A DNA stretch of 64,000 nt from Bradyrhizobium barranii subsp. apii (lineage in GTDB: Bacteria > Pseudomonadota > Alphaproteobacteria > Rhizobiales > Xanthobacteraceae): assembly GCF_011516635.5 (NCBI RefSeq), contig NZ_CP096255.1, positions 1,302,001 through 1,366,000 on the forward strand, given 5' to 3'. Made by a program: the position numbers and the translations under genes. The first letter of the stretch is position 1; each line of letters opens with the position of its first letter. Below the pieces are notes generated by a model. It did no database searches, was not told the origin of the DNA, and worked only from the letters and a program-made list of their open reading frames with translations. Positions 55,347 to 64,000 of the stretch are shown here, piece by piece.

Positions 55347-56909
55347 AGTGATTTACCTGATGTGCTGCCGAGCGATCCAGGCGACTTGCGTGTCTTTGCC
55401 GCGGCTCTGCTGGATCGCTGCGCCAGGCTCGAGCGGTTGCTCAAGCTTGCAAAAGATGCGCAGTTCGGTCGATCGTCGGAAAAGCTGGACGCTGATCAGC
55501 TACAGCTTGTTTTGGAGGACATCGAAGAGGCCGTCGCGGCTCTCGAAGCAGCCGAGAATCACGCCAATCCAAGAACCTGCGAGAAGAGAACTTCCAAGCG
55601 CGGGGCCAATCGTGGCAAGCTGCCGGAGCATTTGCCACGCATCGTCGAGACCCTGATGCCCGCTGCAACCTGCTGCCCGTGCTGCGCAGGCGACCTTTTT
55701 GAGATCGGTCACGATGAGAGCCAGATGCTGGACGTCGTACCGGCGCAGTATCGCGTCATCGTCACCCGCAGCCCCAAACTGGCCTGCCGCGTCTGTCACG
55801 GCGTCGTCCTCCAGCATGCTGCTCCCGAGCGATTGATCAGGGGAGGACTGCCGACCGAGCGGCTGGTCGCGCATGTGATCGACGCCAAGTATCATTGGCA
55901 TTTGCCGCTCTACCGCCAGGCGCAGATGCTGACGACGCACGGTATCGCCATCGACCGTTCTGCGCTCGCCTTCTGGGTCGGCTATGCCGCCCAGGAATTG
56001 AAGCCCTTGTGGCATCGTCTGCGCCAGCTTCTGCTCGGCTCTTCGAAGCTCTGTGTCGACGAGACCCCCGCACCGGTGTTGGATCCGGGGCGCGGCAGGA
56101 CCAAAACCGGCTACTTCTGGGCGCTGTCACGCGATGACAGGCTCCGGGCCGGACCTGACCCACCTGGCGTGGTTTACGCCTATGCACCGGGCCGTGGGGC
56201 CGTTCATGGCTTGCAGCTGCCTGAGGGCTTTCGCGGCATCATCCACTGCGACGGCTATCAGGCTTACAAGACTAAGACCCGAGAGACGCGTGCGGACGCC
56301 TTGTCCGGGACGCTTGCCTTCCGCTGGTCGCATGTGAGGCGCCAGTTTGTGAAGATCGAGCGCGAGGCCGCTCCGGCGCCAGCTCCGGTTGCCCGCGAGG
56401 CTCTTGAGTGCATCGCCCAACTTTACGCAGTCGAAAAAGCGCTCCGCGGCCGATCAGATGTCGAGCGCCGTGCTGGCAGGCAGGCGCATGCCTGACCTCT
56501 GGCGACAGCCTTGAAGCAGTGGTTTGAGGCCAAGCTTGATCACCTTGCACAGAAGAGCGACACGGCGAAGGCCCTGCGTTACGCGCTGCGTCATTGGGAC
56601 GGCTTGACGCTCCATCTTTATGACGGGTGCATCGAGATGGACACGAATGCTGTCGAGCGTGCGATGCGGCCGATCAAGCTCAACGCCAAGAACTCCCTTT
56701 TTGCCGGTTGCGACGAGGGCGCCGAGAATTGGGCAGTTCTCGCTTCGTTAATCGAGACCTGTAAGCTCAATGGCGTCAGTGCCGAGCACTGGCTCGCTGA
56801 CGTTCTCGCGAAGCTCGTCAATGGCTGGCCAGCGGCGCGACTGGACGAGCTGCTTCCCTGGGCGTCGACATATACGATGCATGCACACGATCCGAGGCTG
56901 GCGGCATGA
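55347..56909 (+). pseudogene. tnpC: IS66-family TnpC transposase with in-frame stop and lost 5' neighbour genes
   Basis: The IS66 TnpC frame begins at the IS256 boundary (SDLPDVLPSDPGDLRVFAAA) and shows the leucine-zipper-like start, the Cys-x-x-Cys block CCPCCAGDLFEIG, the DDE region LCVDETPAPVLDPGRGRTKTGYFW, and FRGIIHCDGYQAYK. A TGA at 56493 lies in frame between QAHA and PLATALKQWFEAK, and the same frame then continues to NAVERAMRPIKLNAKNSLFA at the end. So one C-to-T change (CGA to TGA) splits it. tnpA and tnpB are missing upstream, replaced by the IS256-type element. Confidence 0.85.
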
Positions 56910-57507
56910 GCCTGAACACGACCGCGGTCCGGATCAAGGTTACTCTCAAGGATGTGAAGCCGGAGGTGATGCGTCGCCTTGTCGTACCCGTTACCCTGCG
57001 CCTTGATCGGTTGCATCTGACGCTTCAGGAGGCATTCGGCTGGACGAACAGTCACCTCTTCGAGTTCTTCGCTGGTGAGGCACATTGGGGGATTCCCGAC
57101 CCCGACAATGATTACGGCCACCAGCCCATTGATGCCCGTAAAGCGCGGCTTTGCGATATCGTTCGAGAGACCGGCGCCAAGACGATCCACTATCTCTATG
57201 ACTTCGGCGACAGCTGGGATCACGTGATCAAGCTCGAAAAGTGGTTCGACAACACCGACGGAGGGCATGCCCTTCCTGCTCGAGGCCGCCGGTCGTTGTC
57301 CTCCGGAAGACGTCGGCGGTGCGCCAGGCTATGCCGAATACCTCGATGCCATCGGTGACCCCACCCATCCGGAGCACGAACATATGCGCCGCTGGGGCCC
57401 CGGAGCGGTTCAATCCCAACGAGATCGACCGGAAGGCCCTCGAGGCCGCCGTCAACGCATTGTCCGGAATTTGGAAGCCACGTCGGCAAAAGCTACGATC
57501 AAAATAG
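56906..57507 (+). pseudogene. pRiA4b ORF-3-like protein, twice frameshifted
   Basis: A family known from plasmid pRiA4b and as an IS passenger. The first frame reads MSLNTTAVRIKVTLKDVKPE, then HLTLQEAFGWTNSHLFEF and YLYDFGDSWDHVIKLEK. After about 57265 the reading moves one frame (MPFLLEAAGRCPPEDVGG, then APGYAEYLDAIGDPTHPEHE) and near 57398 another (APERFNPNEIDRKALEAAV, end at 57507). Two small indels disable it. It starts inside the last codons of tnpC, as a passenger of the IS66-type element would. Confidence 0.8.
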
Positions 57508-58515
57508 GGCGTCAAGAGCCAATCAAAAGGGCCGAAGAGCTAGGGTTACGATCCAATGCCTGGCCGGCAAAGTACGTATCAGCCGCGCTCGCGTTGTCTC
57601 CGCAACCCTGACCAACTCCGACGGCGCGAGCACTACCACCGTGCCATGGGCGAATTCAGAAATGTAAAGCTTGACAACAAACCGCAATTAAAGGGCCGAA
57701 TGACAGGCAGAGCTTCTGTGTGGGCGGCTCGCTGCCACTCAAAGTCAGCTTGGCCTCACCCGCAGCTTTCTTGGCGGCGGTGGTAAGCCCAGAAATCAAG
57801 TCATCTGCAGGAACCTCTTCGAGCACGCGTATGCGCCGGTCCGTGTCGTTAAGGTTGGTGAGATTCCAATCCGAGGTTGGTACGACCGTCATCGTTAGGC
57901 TGCCACGCCGGAAAAAGGCACTCGATGTCCGAACACTACCATTCGAGGCGCCCGCGAGATTGTTGAGGCGGCTCATGGCAAGTTTCAGATACTCTGGCTG
58001 TCCTCTCGCGAAGTCGGCCTTCGTCAGTTCATCGGCCGCTTACGGACGCGCCCATCCTTCCATGATGCGCCTGCGCGTCTGCCCGTCCCATGAGACCCGT
58101 CCCATCGGACACCAGGCAAAGCTTCTGCCTGTGGCGCCGCTGGTTGCTTGCTGCAGGTCCTCTGCTGGTTCCGATCGAGATATACGCCAGGGAGCAGAGC
58201 AGCTCGCAATCTTCGAAAAGAGTGGTGTAACCATTCGGCGAAAACAGATAGTCGCCGGTCCAGGATTGGAAGACATCGTGCAGATGATCGCTGAGGGGCG
58301 TCTTGCGCTTTTCAAGCCCCGGCAAGAATTTCCAGGCGTTGTTTTCGCCACCCGCACATGACGTGAGAAATAAGTGACTCACCACGGTTGTAGTGAAATG
58401 GACCCGCGGAGCGGGGCCGCTTGAGCCGGTTTGTTAGTTGGAAACTGACCGCTCCTGATTACTTCCTATCACGCTGCCAGAGACACTGTCTGCTGCTGTT
58501 GCTGTGGGCATGTGG

Positions 58516-59401
58516 TCAACGCGTCAGCGTTGTCCACCATTCCACAGCCTTCGCGGCCTGCATCCGTTCGCGCCAGACCGCCATCGGCGTGCGATAGCCG
58601 AGCGCCTGATGAAGGCGACGATCGTTGTAGAAGGCGATCAGCTCGCGATCCCTGCCTTGGCCTCGCGGCCGTCGGCATAGCCCTTGAGATAGATGTCCTC
58701 ATGCTTTTAGCGACCGCCACAGCCGCTCGATGAAGACGTTGTCCATCCAACGACCGCGGCCATCCATGGAGATCTTGATCCCTGCGCCCGCCAACGCGCC
58801 GGTGAAGGCCGCGCTGGTGAACTGGCTGCCTTGGTCGGTATTGAAAATCTCCGGCCTGCCGTACTTCGCCAGCGCCCCTTCCAGAGCCGCCACGCAGTAC
58901 GAGACGTCGATCGTGTTCGATAATCGCCACGCCAGAACCGCACGGCTCGCCCAGTCGATGATGGCGACGAGATAAAGAAAAGCCACGGCCGATGGGCAGA
59001 TACGTGATGTCGGCGGCCCACACCTGGTTCGGCCGGTCGATCGTCATGTTGCGCAGCAGATAAGGATAGATCTTGTGGCCCGGCGCCGGCTTCGTCGTGT
59101 TCGGCTTCGGTCCCAGCGCCGCGATGCCCATCTTGCGCATCAACCGCTGCACGCGCTTGCGATTGACCTGAAGCCCCTCAGCCTTCAGCATTGCGGTCAT
59201 TCGCCGCGAGCCCAGGAACGGCCAGGCGATGAACAGCTCGTCGATCCGCCGCATCAGGGCAAGGTCGTTGTCGTTGGCCGGCCGGGGCGGCCGGTAGACC
59301 CCGGAGCGCGCGATGCCAAGCAACAGGCATTGCCGACGGGATCGACAGCGCCTTGTCCGCGCGATCGAGCATTCCTCGACGGTCCGGCGTGCTCATCTTC
59401 C
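58516..59401 (-). pseudogene. IS3 transposase orfB, about four indels
   Basis: Integrase-core (DDE) protein read in pieces: [21 protein letters not shown], then LGIARSGVYRPPRPANDND and IDRPNQVWAADITYLPIG (first Asp), then LVAIIDWASRAVLAW and GRPEIFNTDQGSQFTS (second Asp), then DIYLKGYADGREAKAGIAS and IAFYNDRRLHQALGYRTPM to the stop. Frame changes lie near 59330, 58985, 58705 and 58645, each one base. The element therefore cannot make its own transposase. Confidence 0.85.
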
Positions 59402-59686
59402 GGACCTCCGCGCTAAAAAATCGCGCTCGACCGTCAGTTGTCCAATCTTGGCGTGCAGCTTCTCGATCTCGCGTTCGCGCGTTTCCTCGCTCTCGCGCCC
59501 GACACCCGCATCAAAGGCCCGCGCCGCCTGGTCCAGCAGTTGCTTCTTCCAGGCATAGATCTGGTTCGGGTGAACCTCATAGCGCTGGGCCAGATCGGCC
59601 ACCGTCGCCTGCTCCCGCACGGCTTCCAGCGCAATCTTTGCCTTCAGTGCCGCGTCGATCTTGCGTCTCGTCTTCGTCGTCATCAT
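59393..59686 (-). CDS. IS3 transposase orfA (helix-turn-helix)
   Basis: A 97-residue InsE/orfA-type protein: [20 protein letters not shown], then the helix-turn-helix [20 protein letters not shown] and a coiled-coil end ([20 protein letters not shown]). Intact. It overlaps the start of orfB, where programmed -1 frameshifting would normally fuse them. Confidence 0.88.
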   Translation of the reverse strand: MMTTKTRRKIDAALKAKIALEAVREQATVADLAQRYEVHPNQIYAWKKQLLDQAARAFDAGVGRESEETREREIEKLHAKIGQLTVERDFLARRSGR

Positions 59687-60479
59687 GCCCTCCGTCTATC
59701 AAACGGAGCGGCCCTTTTCCAACTAACCTCTGGTCCCAAAATCGGGGTCCATTTCAGTAGTGTTGTCGCGCTCGGTCACGATGGTAACGCTGAGGAATTT
59801 GAGAAGATCAGTATATCGCCGGGCAGCAATGCGAGGCCATACGCGTAAAGGAGGAGAACGGCCGGGTAGGTGCGCAGATCAAGGTGCCCAACCAGCCGAT
59901 ACTTTCCCTGACGCCGAATTCGATCCGCAAGTCGAGCACTTAGCGAAACTCTGATCCGGTGCCCCAACGCCCGAGAACACCCACAATGCGCGCGACCGAC
60001 TCCATTGCACTCTCTGCTCGCGCCACCTTCTGCATGATCAGGTCATTGGAGAAAGGCGCCGATCAGTGCGAAATCCGGGCCGTTTAGCGTCCTTTCCAGC
60101 TTTCGCGCTTCTTCACTAATAAGATCACCCAGCTGAATGCGGAATTCAGGCTTTGCCAAAAAGCGCTTGTCGCTGGCCACCATCAACCAACGCTCTGTGG
60201 GTTTTGCCTTTTGATGTCAGCCTGGCTGCTCACCAAGCGTTCCAAGCTTTCGTGTCCGCGCTATCAATGCGAATGTTCCTGCCGGCCCGCTGTCTAATCA
60301 GGTCCGTGGCGATCTTGGAAGGTTCACCTCGCGCCGCCCAGTACACTGGATATCCCCGCGTCGGGGCCCGCGTGAGTGCCGCTCTCAACGCGGGGTCCCA
60401 ATCGGCGGACCAGCCGCTCACGATCAGCCCGTGCTCATCGATGATGCGGTCGAGAACCTTGTTCAGATGCGTCACGTCA

Positions 60480-60790
60480 CCCCCCGACAGCGTGACGACA
60501 CGCACACCGCCGAAAGCCATATGCTTGAACAGTCCAGCGATATCATCCTGATCGCGGCTCAGGCGATCCATCGCCTCTGCGAGCACGGCGACGAATTTGC
60601 CGCGCGTCGCATCGCCGATCAGTTCCTGATGCCGCGACGCAACAGCGACGCACCGGAGATTGCGCGATCGGTATAGCTGTCGACGACTGTCCAGCCTTGT
60701 TTCTCGGCGTGCAGAGCCGCAACTGATCCTCGATTGAAGCGTCTCGCTGATTGTCTGATGAGTAGCGGGCGCAGGCGCGACCTTCAGGAG
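60480..60790 (-). pseudogene. serine recombinase fragment (resolvase catalytic domain)
   Basis: Minus-strand pieces spell a serine recombinase: ARYSSDNQRDASIEDQLRLC (catalytic Ser in YSSD), GWTVVDSYTDRAISGASLLR in another frame, then IGDATRGKFVAVLAEAMDRL and SRDQDDIAGLFKHM, and GGVRVVTLSGGDVT. Two frameshifts separate the pieces. At about 60478 the recombinase reading passes directly into the SIR2-like gene without a break (GGDVT then HLNKVL), so a deletion fused two former genes. Confidence 0.75.
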
Positions 60791-62180
60791 GCGACTCCTT
60801 ACATCGCAAGGCAGTCTCGTATCCCCCTATCTGTTTCGGCTCGAACGAAGTCCCGTGCGGCCTGTCGCGCCAGCAGTCGGACCAGATTGACGAGGCGCGG
60901 ATTTGAAAATCCATGGCTTGCCTCGGGTACCGACGTGGTGGCGAGGCAGGGTCGAGCGTCGTCGCAGCAATAATTTTGTTGTGATCGCTCCTCTTGGAAG
61001 ACGGGCGTCTTGTCATCGGCACACGTCCGATCGACGACGAGCTGGACGAGCGCACCGTCATTCAATGCGTCAATCGTGGCAAGCGAAGACGGAGAAGGGA
61101 TCTGGCCGCGGCGGGGAACGCGGTGATCGGCAAACCTGACGCCTTCAAGTTCGTATGCCGCGGCAGTGTCTCGGCCCAACGTCGCGACCAGGTTCGATCG
61201 GCCGCCGTGAAACGGGGCGTCCCTACCGTGGTGATCTGGTCCGGCGCGGGTTCGAGGAGCATCTCCGGCTTCGGGCCGAATTTCTGCTGCGGCGCCTCGT
61301 CGACAGAGTTCCGTTCCCCGACAGTGAAGTCGACCTGCGCAATTTCGTCGATACGTTTCAGGACGTTGATGAGGGGCAGGCCCTTGCAATGTTCGCCCGG
61401 GCATTCGATGGCCCAGCGCTTCGGACGCCATTTCAGCAGGAGAGCAATCTCCACGCGTTCCAACAGGCCATCGACGACACTATCAGAGTGCTCAGCACAG
61501 GCATATCTCGCAACGCGAGAAGGTGTCGAAATCCACCGACTTCCCTCGTTACGCCACATCCGCGATGCGAGCATCCGCAGCGCTCTGGAGCTGACGGCCG
61601 TGAATTGGATCAGCTTCGCCGCCGATTGCGCTGCTGTCCTCCGGAGAAATCAGGCCCTGCGGCTGCGGCAATCCCACTTGCCCCACCTTCTTGCTTTCCG
61701 ACGACCGTTCCTTCCTTCAATGTCGTCCTGGAATGACGCCGCCCAGCGCAAAGATAGCACGTCGTTTGGCGACCAGATAACAACCTCGCGGAGGCGATCG
61801 CGGAACAGATTGCCGAGCAGCGCCAGGCCGTCACGAAACAGGGAATACCGATGGTCGCCCGCTTCGCAGCTCACTGTGAGGCCCTCACTGACGGACAGCC
61901 GAACCCGATCGGTTAAAGGTCGGTAGTTGAAGCGTTGGCGGTATTGCCCGCTCACCGCCGCGAATGATTCCGGTGAGCGCACTCAGGAATTCGGCGCCAG
62001 CCTCACCGCTACTATCCTGGCAAACAGCGTTGCGGAGGAATTGTCCGTCCCCACGATAGCGCTGCTCAAGGCCACCTACCGGATATGCGCGGGAGGATCT
62101 AACACAGCGCTACGCCGCACCGTATCTGACATTGTCAGAACTTCGCCAAAGGAACGATTCTAAGCTGGACAACAGCTGCC
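60791..62180. other. 1.4-kb stretch without a supported gene
   Basis: Several open frames exist on both strands, including a + strand stretch VDRVPFPDSEVDLRNFVDTF within 61155-61736 and a minus-strand stretch within 61650-61982 (SVSEGLTVSCEAGDHRYS). None has a credible start or a family I recognise. Codon pattern is not uniform. It looks like decayed accessory DNA between the recombinase relic and nopT. Confidence 0.5.
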
Positions 62181-62215
62181 CGTCAGCTTGGCTGGGTATC
62201 CTCGCAGCAGGGCCT
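62181..62215 (+). promoter_or_regulatory. tts-box-like site upstream of nopT
   Basis: The sequence starts 'cgtcagcttggctgggtatc' and ends near 'ggccta', resembling the rhizobial tts box, which begins GTCAGCTT and is bound by TtsI to switch on type III secretion genes. Only the left half matches well. It lies about 55 bp before the nopT start. Confidence 0.55.
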
Positions 62216-62269
62216 AAGCATCCCGAATCGATCCGTGGAAACTAGCGCAGCACAGAAAGGTGAATCGTC

Positions 62270-63088
62270 ATGTACGATCGAATCAGTAGCTCATCGACAC
62301 GCACTAGCCAAGCTGACGAACTGAGTCAGTCGGTGGATAGCGGCAGCTTTACGGAAACACTAGCACATCTCTCGCCTCAGTGGAACTCACAACCGGGGGA
62401 GTTGCCCGACAAGAGGGGGGCCTGCTGCAGCAAGCCACATACCTCGGATGAAAACGACGTTCGAACTTCCAGTGCCTCCGACCCCAGTACATCCGCTCCA
62501 GAGAGTCCGGCCACCTCCTTGTTTGATTACAGAACGGCCGATCTGCGTGATGCGAATGTGGACGGCATCTGCGTTGGGCTGACTGCGGAGTGGTTCCGCA
62601 ATCTTAACAACAGCCCACCAACCCGAATGCGTGCGCTCACACCTGGGTCGCAAACGCACGCCTCAGCGGCTGAACGGCAGCAGCAATATCAAAATCTCAA
62701 GGATCAGTTGCGAAGCAGGGGAGCAGACTCTTCTCACGCCGACCTTCGGGCACAGAATGCCATTTTGGAGGAAGCTGGCTTGGAACCGGCTGGAGAGGAG
62801 AAGAGATTCGCATTCGGCAAGTCTTCGAACGTCGAGCGCATGGTGAACGAAATCAACAAAGACCGATCGAACCATTTGCTCAGCTTGTATTTCGCCGAAG
62901 GCGGCGCACACACAGTGGCGACGTCGGCCTCCAATGGAACGACCACGCTTTTCGACCCTAACTTTGGAGAATTTACTGTTCGATCAGATCCGAACCAGAT
63001 GGCTTCATTGTTACAAAGCCTCGCCGATCGTTACAGGAATCCCAACGGGCAACATTTGTCGACAATCACGACGCAAAGGATGCAGTGA
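62270..63088 (+). CDS. nopT: type III effector cysteine protease NopT
   Basis: A 272-residue effector of the YopT/AvrPphB family (peptidase C58), injected into legume cells. The triad is Cys101 in VDGICVGLTAEW, His214 in EGGAHTVATS and Asp229 in TLFDPNFGEF, corresponding to C93, H205 and D220 of NGR234 NopT. The acylation site GACC (Gly50, Cys52, Cys53) follows the autocleavage region; here it reads PDKRGACC where NGR234 has PDKMG. The N-terminus MYDRISSSSTRTSQADEL is the secretion signal. A ribosome-binding site 'aaagg' and a tts-box-like site lie upstream. Confidence 0.93.
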   Translation: MYDRISSSSTRTSQADELSQSVDSGSFTETLAHLSPQWNSQPGELPDKRGACCSKPHTSDENDVRTSSASDPSTSAPESPATSLFDYRTADLRDANVDGICVGLTAEWFRNLNNSPPTRMRALTPGSQTHASAAERQQQYQNLKDQLRSRGADSSHADLRAQNAILEEAGLEPAGEEKRFAFGKSSNVERMVNEINKDRSNHLLSLYFAEGGAHTVATSASNGTTTLFDPNFGEFTVRSDPNQMASLLQSLADRYRNPNGQHLSTITTQRMQ

Positions 63089-63391
63089 GTTGGGCCTGCA
63101 GGCCGGTGGTGATTGACGCCTTCTGTGAAGGCGCGGATGCGTCGGCCAGCGCTTGCGTCGGCCGCGGCGTCGGGAGCCAGCTCTGCGGCAGATGGAGGAA
63201 TTTCCTTCCAAGAGCTTGGCAGCGGTGAATGAGGCCGCAATGGCAATGATCGTCGCGTATAAGAGCGCCACGACGAGAACAGTCACCCAGTTGGATTGTG
63301 AACCTTGAGCAACGTGTCGCTCCGGCGAACTCTGACTTGACGATGTCGCAGCAGAAGGCCAATGCATTGATTTCATCGGGGCGCTGGAGCA
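63089..63391. other. gap without a supported gene
   Basis: Downstream of nopT, the minus strand has an open frame running on from the YbgC relic (SQSNWVTVLVVALLYATIIA in a second frame, one hydrophobic helix). No start or family is clear, so I leave it unassigned. Confidence 0.45.
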
Positions 63392-63860
63392 TTAAGGCGT
63401 GAACGAAAGGCAGATTTATCTGTGCTCTTCCATAGCAAGCCTCAGACCTTGGGATGCGCTGCGCTTTTCCGCCTGAGATAAACGCGACCCGTCCCCGCGC
63501 CGAGACCAAGAGATCGTCCCCGCGCCTGCACTCCTGCGGCAAGCCAACCGAAGTGCCTCTCACCTCTTGCGGGACCGTGACAATGTCATGAAGGCCGTCC
63601 AAGAACGCCGGTTTTAGAGAATCGATTGTCGTCGAACGGACAACGAAGGCGAAGCCCGGCGCATCGTTCCGCGTTTCCTCGAGCCGCCCTTGCTGATTGG
63701 TGCCGAGCGGGCGCAAGTAATTCGTTCTGCCGCGCTCTATGAAACGGAGAAAATTCGTGTGATAAACAATCTGGCAGGGCGTCGATATCTTAAAGTAGAC
63801 TCGCACCTGCATGTACCGCCGTCCGTCTCGAATTTCGCCGTCAAGAGAGACTGTCACAGC
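63392..63860 (-). pseudogene. YbgC-like acyl-CoA thioesterase relic
   Basis: The frame AVTVSLDGEIRDGRRYMQVR, then VYFKISTPCQIVYHTNFLRF, then ERGRTNYLRPLG, APGFAFVVRSTTIDSLKPAF and GRVAFISGGKAQRIP follows the tol-pal-associated YbgC family. The catalytic DTDxxGIVYHANY motif is changed to ISTPCQIVYHTNF, so the catalytic Asp is gone. The rest of the frame beyond about 63392 no longer resembles YbgC. It is an inactive copy in the island; an intact housekeeping copy would be expected elsewhere. Confidence 0.7.
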
Positions 63861-64000
63861 GCGGTTCCCCTTATTGCGCGTATAGGGACCAATTGTCTTG
63901 CACCGAGGGGGCTGGGCGAGCGCTAGAATCCTTTGCTTGGCTCCTCCTGACGCCGGCGGCATCGACGCGGTCGTCGATTGGAAGAGCGACGTGGCTCCGG

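Larger units (their letters stand above)
58394..59756 (-). mobile_element. IS3-family insertion sequence with 4-bp target duplication
   Basis: Both ends start with the inverted repeat 'tgaaatggaccc' (12 bp) and share 'gttagttgga' further in. The bases 'gtag' lie on both sides (58390-58393 and 59757-59760), a target duplication of the length usual for IS3. It is inserted in the decayed SIR2-like gene. The transposase is dead by frameshifts (see orfB). Confidence 0.88.
57656..60480 (-). pseudogene. large SIR2-like domain protein, multiply frameshifted and split by an IS3 element
   Basis: Reading the minus strand from 60480: HLNKVLDRIIDEHGLIVSGW and SADWDPALRAAL, then TRGYPVYWAARGEPSK (SIR2-like Rossmann features), then SDKRFLAKPEFRIQLGDLI, LDLRTYPAVLLLYAYGLALL, and DLLKFLSVTIVTERDNTTT. 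The frame is then cut by an IS3 element (58394-59756) and resumes VVSHLFLTSCAGGENNAWKF, YTTLFEDCELLCSLAYIS, FAWCPMGRVSWDGQTRRRI and RGQPEYLKLAMSRLNNLAG. At least five frame changes occur. SIR2-domain proteins of this kind often degrade NAD in phage defence. The order and family are my reconstruction by eye. Confidence 0.65.

Noticed and set aside
60994..61926. 310-residue + strand frame as a real gene
   Set aside because: Low-complexity basic composition, no start context and competing frames on both strands.

Overview
The window comes from a Bradyrhizobium-like alphaproteobacterium, most likely a legume symbiont. The evidence is high-GC coding with strong codon bias, rhizobial genes (NdvA-type glucan exporter, TrcR/DUF1013, DUF3551 proteins), many short palindromic intergenic repeats of the Bradyrhizobium type, and a NopT-type type III effector at the right end. 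No rRNA, tRNA or CRISPR array was seen.

The window has two halves. From 1 to about 41.3 kb it is ordinary, densely coded chromosome. It begins with the 5' part of aspartate ammonia-lyase, a DedA/YqaA membrane protein, hisE, an ABC substrate-binding protein, an ndvA-like glucan exporter, a D-Ala-D-Ala carboxypeptidase, fadD, DUF924 and a peroxiredoxin. An ispH-thrB-rnhA operon is followed by trcR, an OmpW porin and prpE, the last with its catalytic Lys replaced by Arg. Then come two related TPR/LprI-like proteins, a Na+/H+ antiporter with an aberrant 3' end, an SDR, and a TRAP-TAXI cassette (binding protein, fused 4TM/12TM permease, DUF1850). Next are a frameshifted Nudix hydrolase gene, a thioesterase, an aldo/keto reductase, a TPR protein, an isochorismatase-like hydrolase, an FAD amine oxidase, a DHFR-like reductase, a FABP-like barrel and a hybrid histidine kinase. 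Palindromic repeats sit between many of these genes, and at least two reading frames end inside one.

From about 41.3 to 51 kb the sequence changes to accessory DNA. It holds small secreted or membrane proteins, a 55-bp perfect direct repeat flanking one cluster of them, an Abi-family (Abi_2) protein beside a winged-helix-like protein, a CsbD/PRC-barrel divergent pair, and several decayed copies of short Bradyrhizobium protein families.

From 51 kb to the end it is an insertion-sequence graveyard: an AraC-family regulator, IS1380, an IS256-type element abutting an IS66 remnant with a nonsense codon in tnpC, a broken pRiA4b ORF-3-like gene, and a dead IS3 element. The IS3 element, with a 4-bp target duplication, sits inside a large decayed gene that I reconstruct as a SIR2-domain protein. 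The 5' side of that gene is joined to a decayed serine recombinase. The window closes with a tts-box-like site, nopT, and a YbgC-like thioesterase relic that lacks its catalytic Asp. I read the right part as the edge or interior of a symbiosis island. The best candidates for new biology are the Abi/winged-helix pair, the wrecked SIR2 gene, the PrpE active-site substitution and the NopT variant. No intact, clearly novel multigene system is evident.
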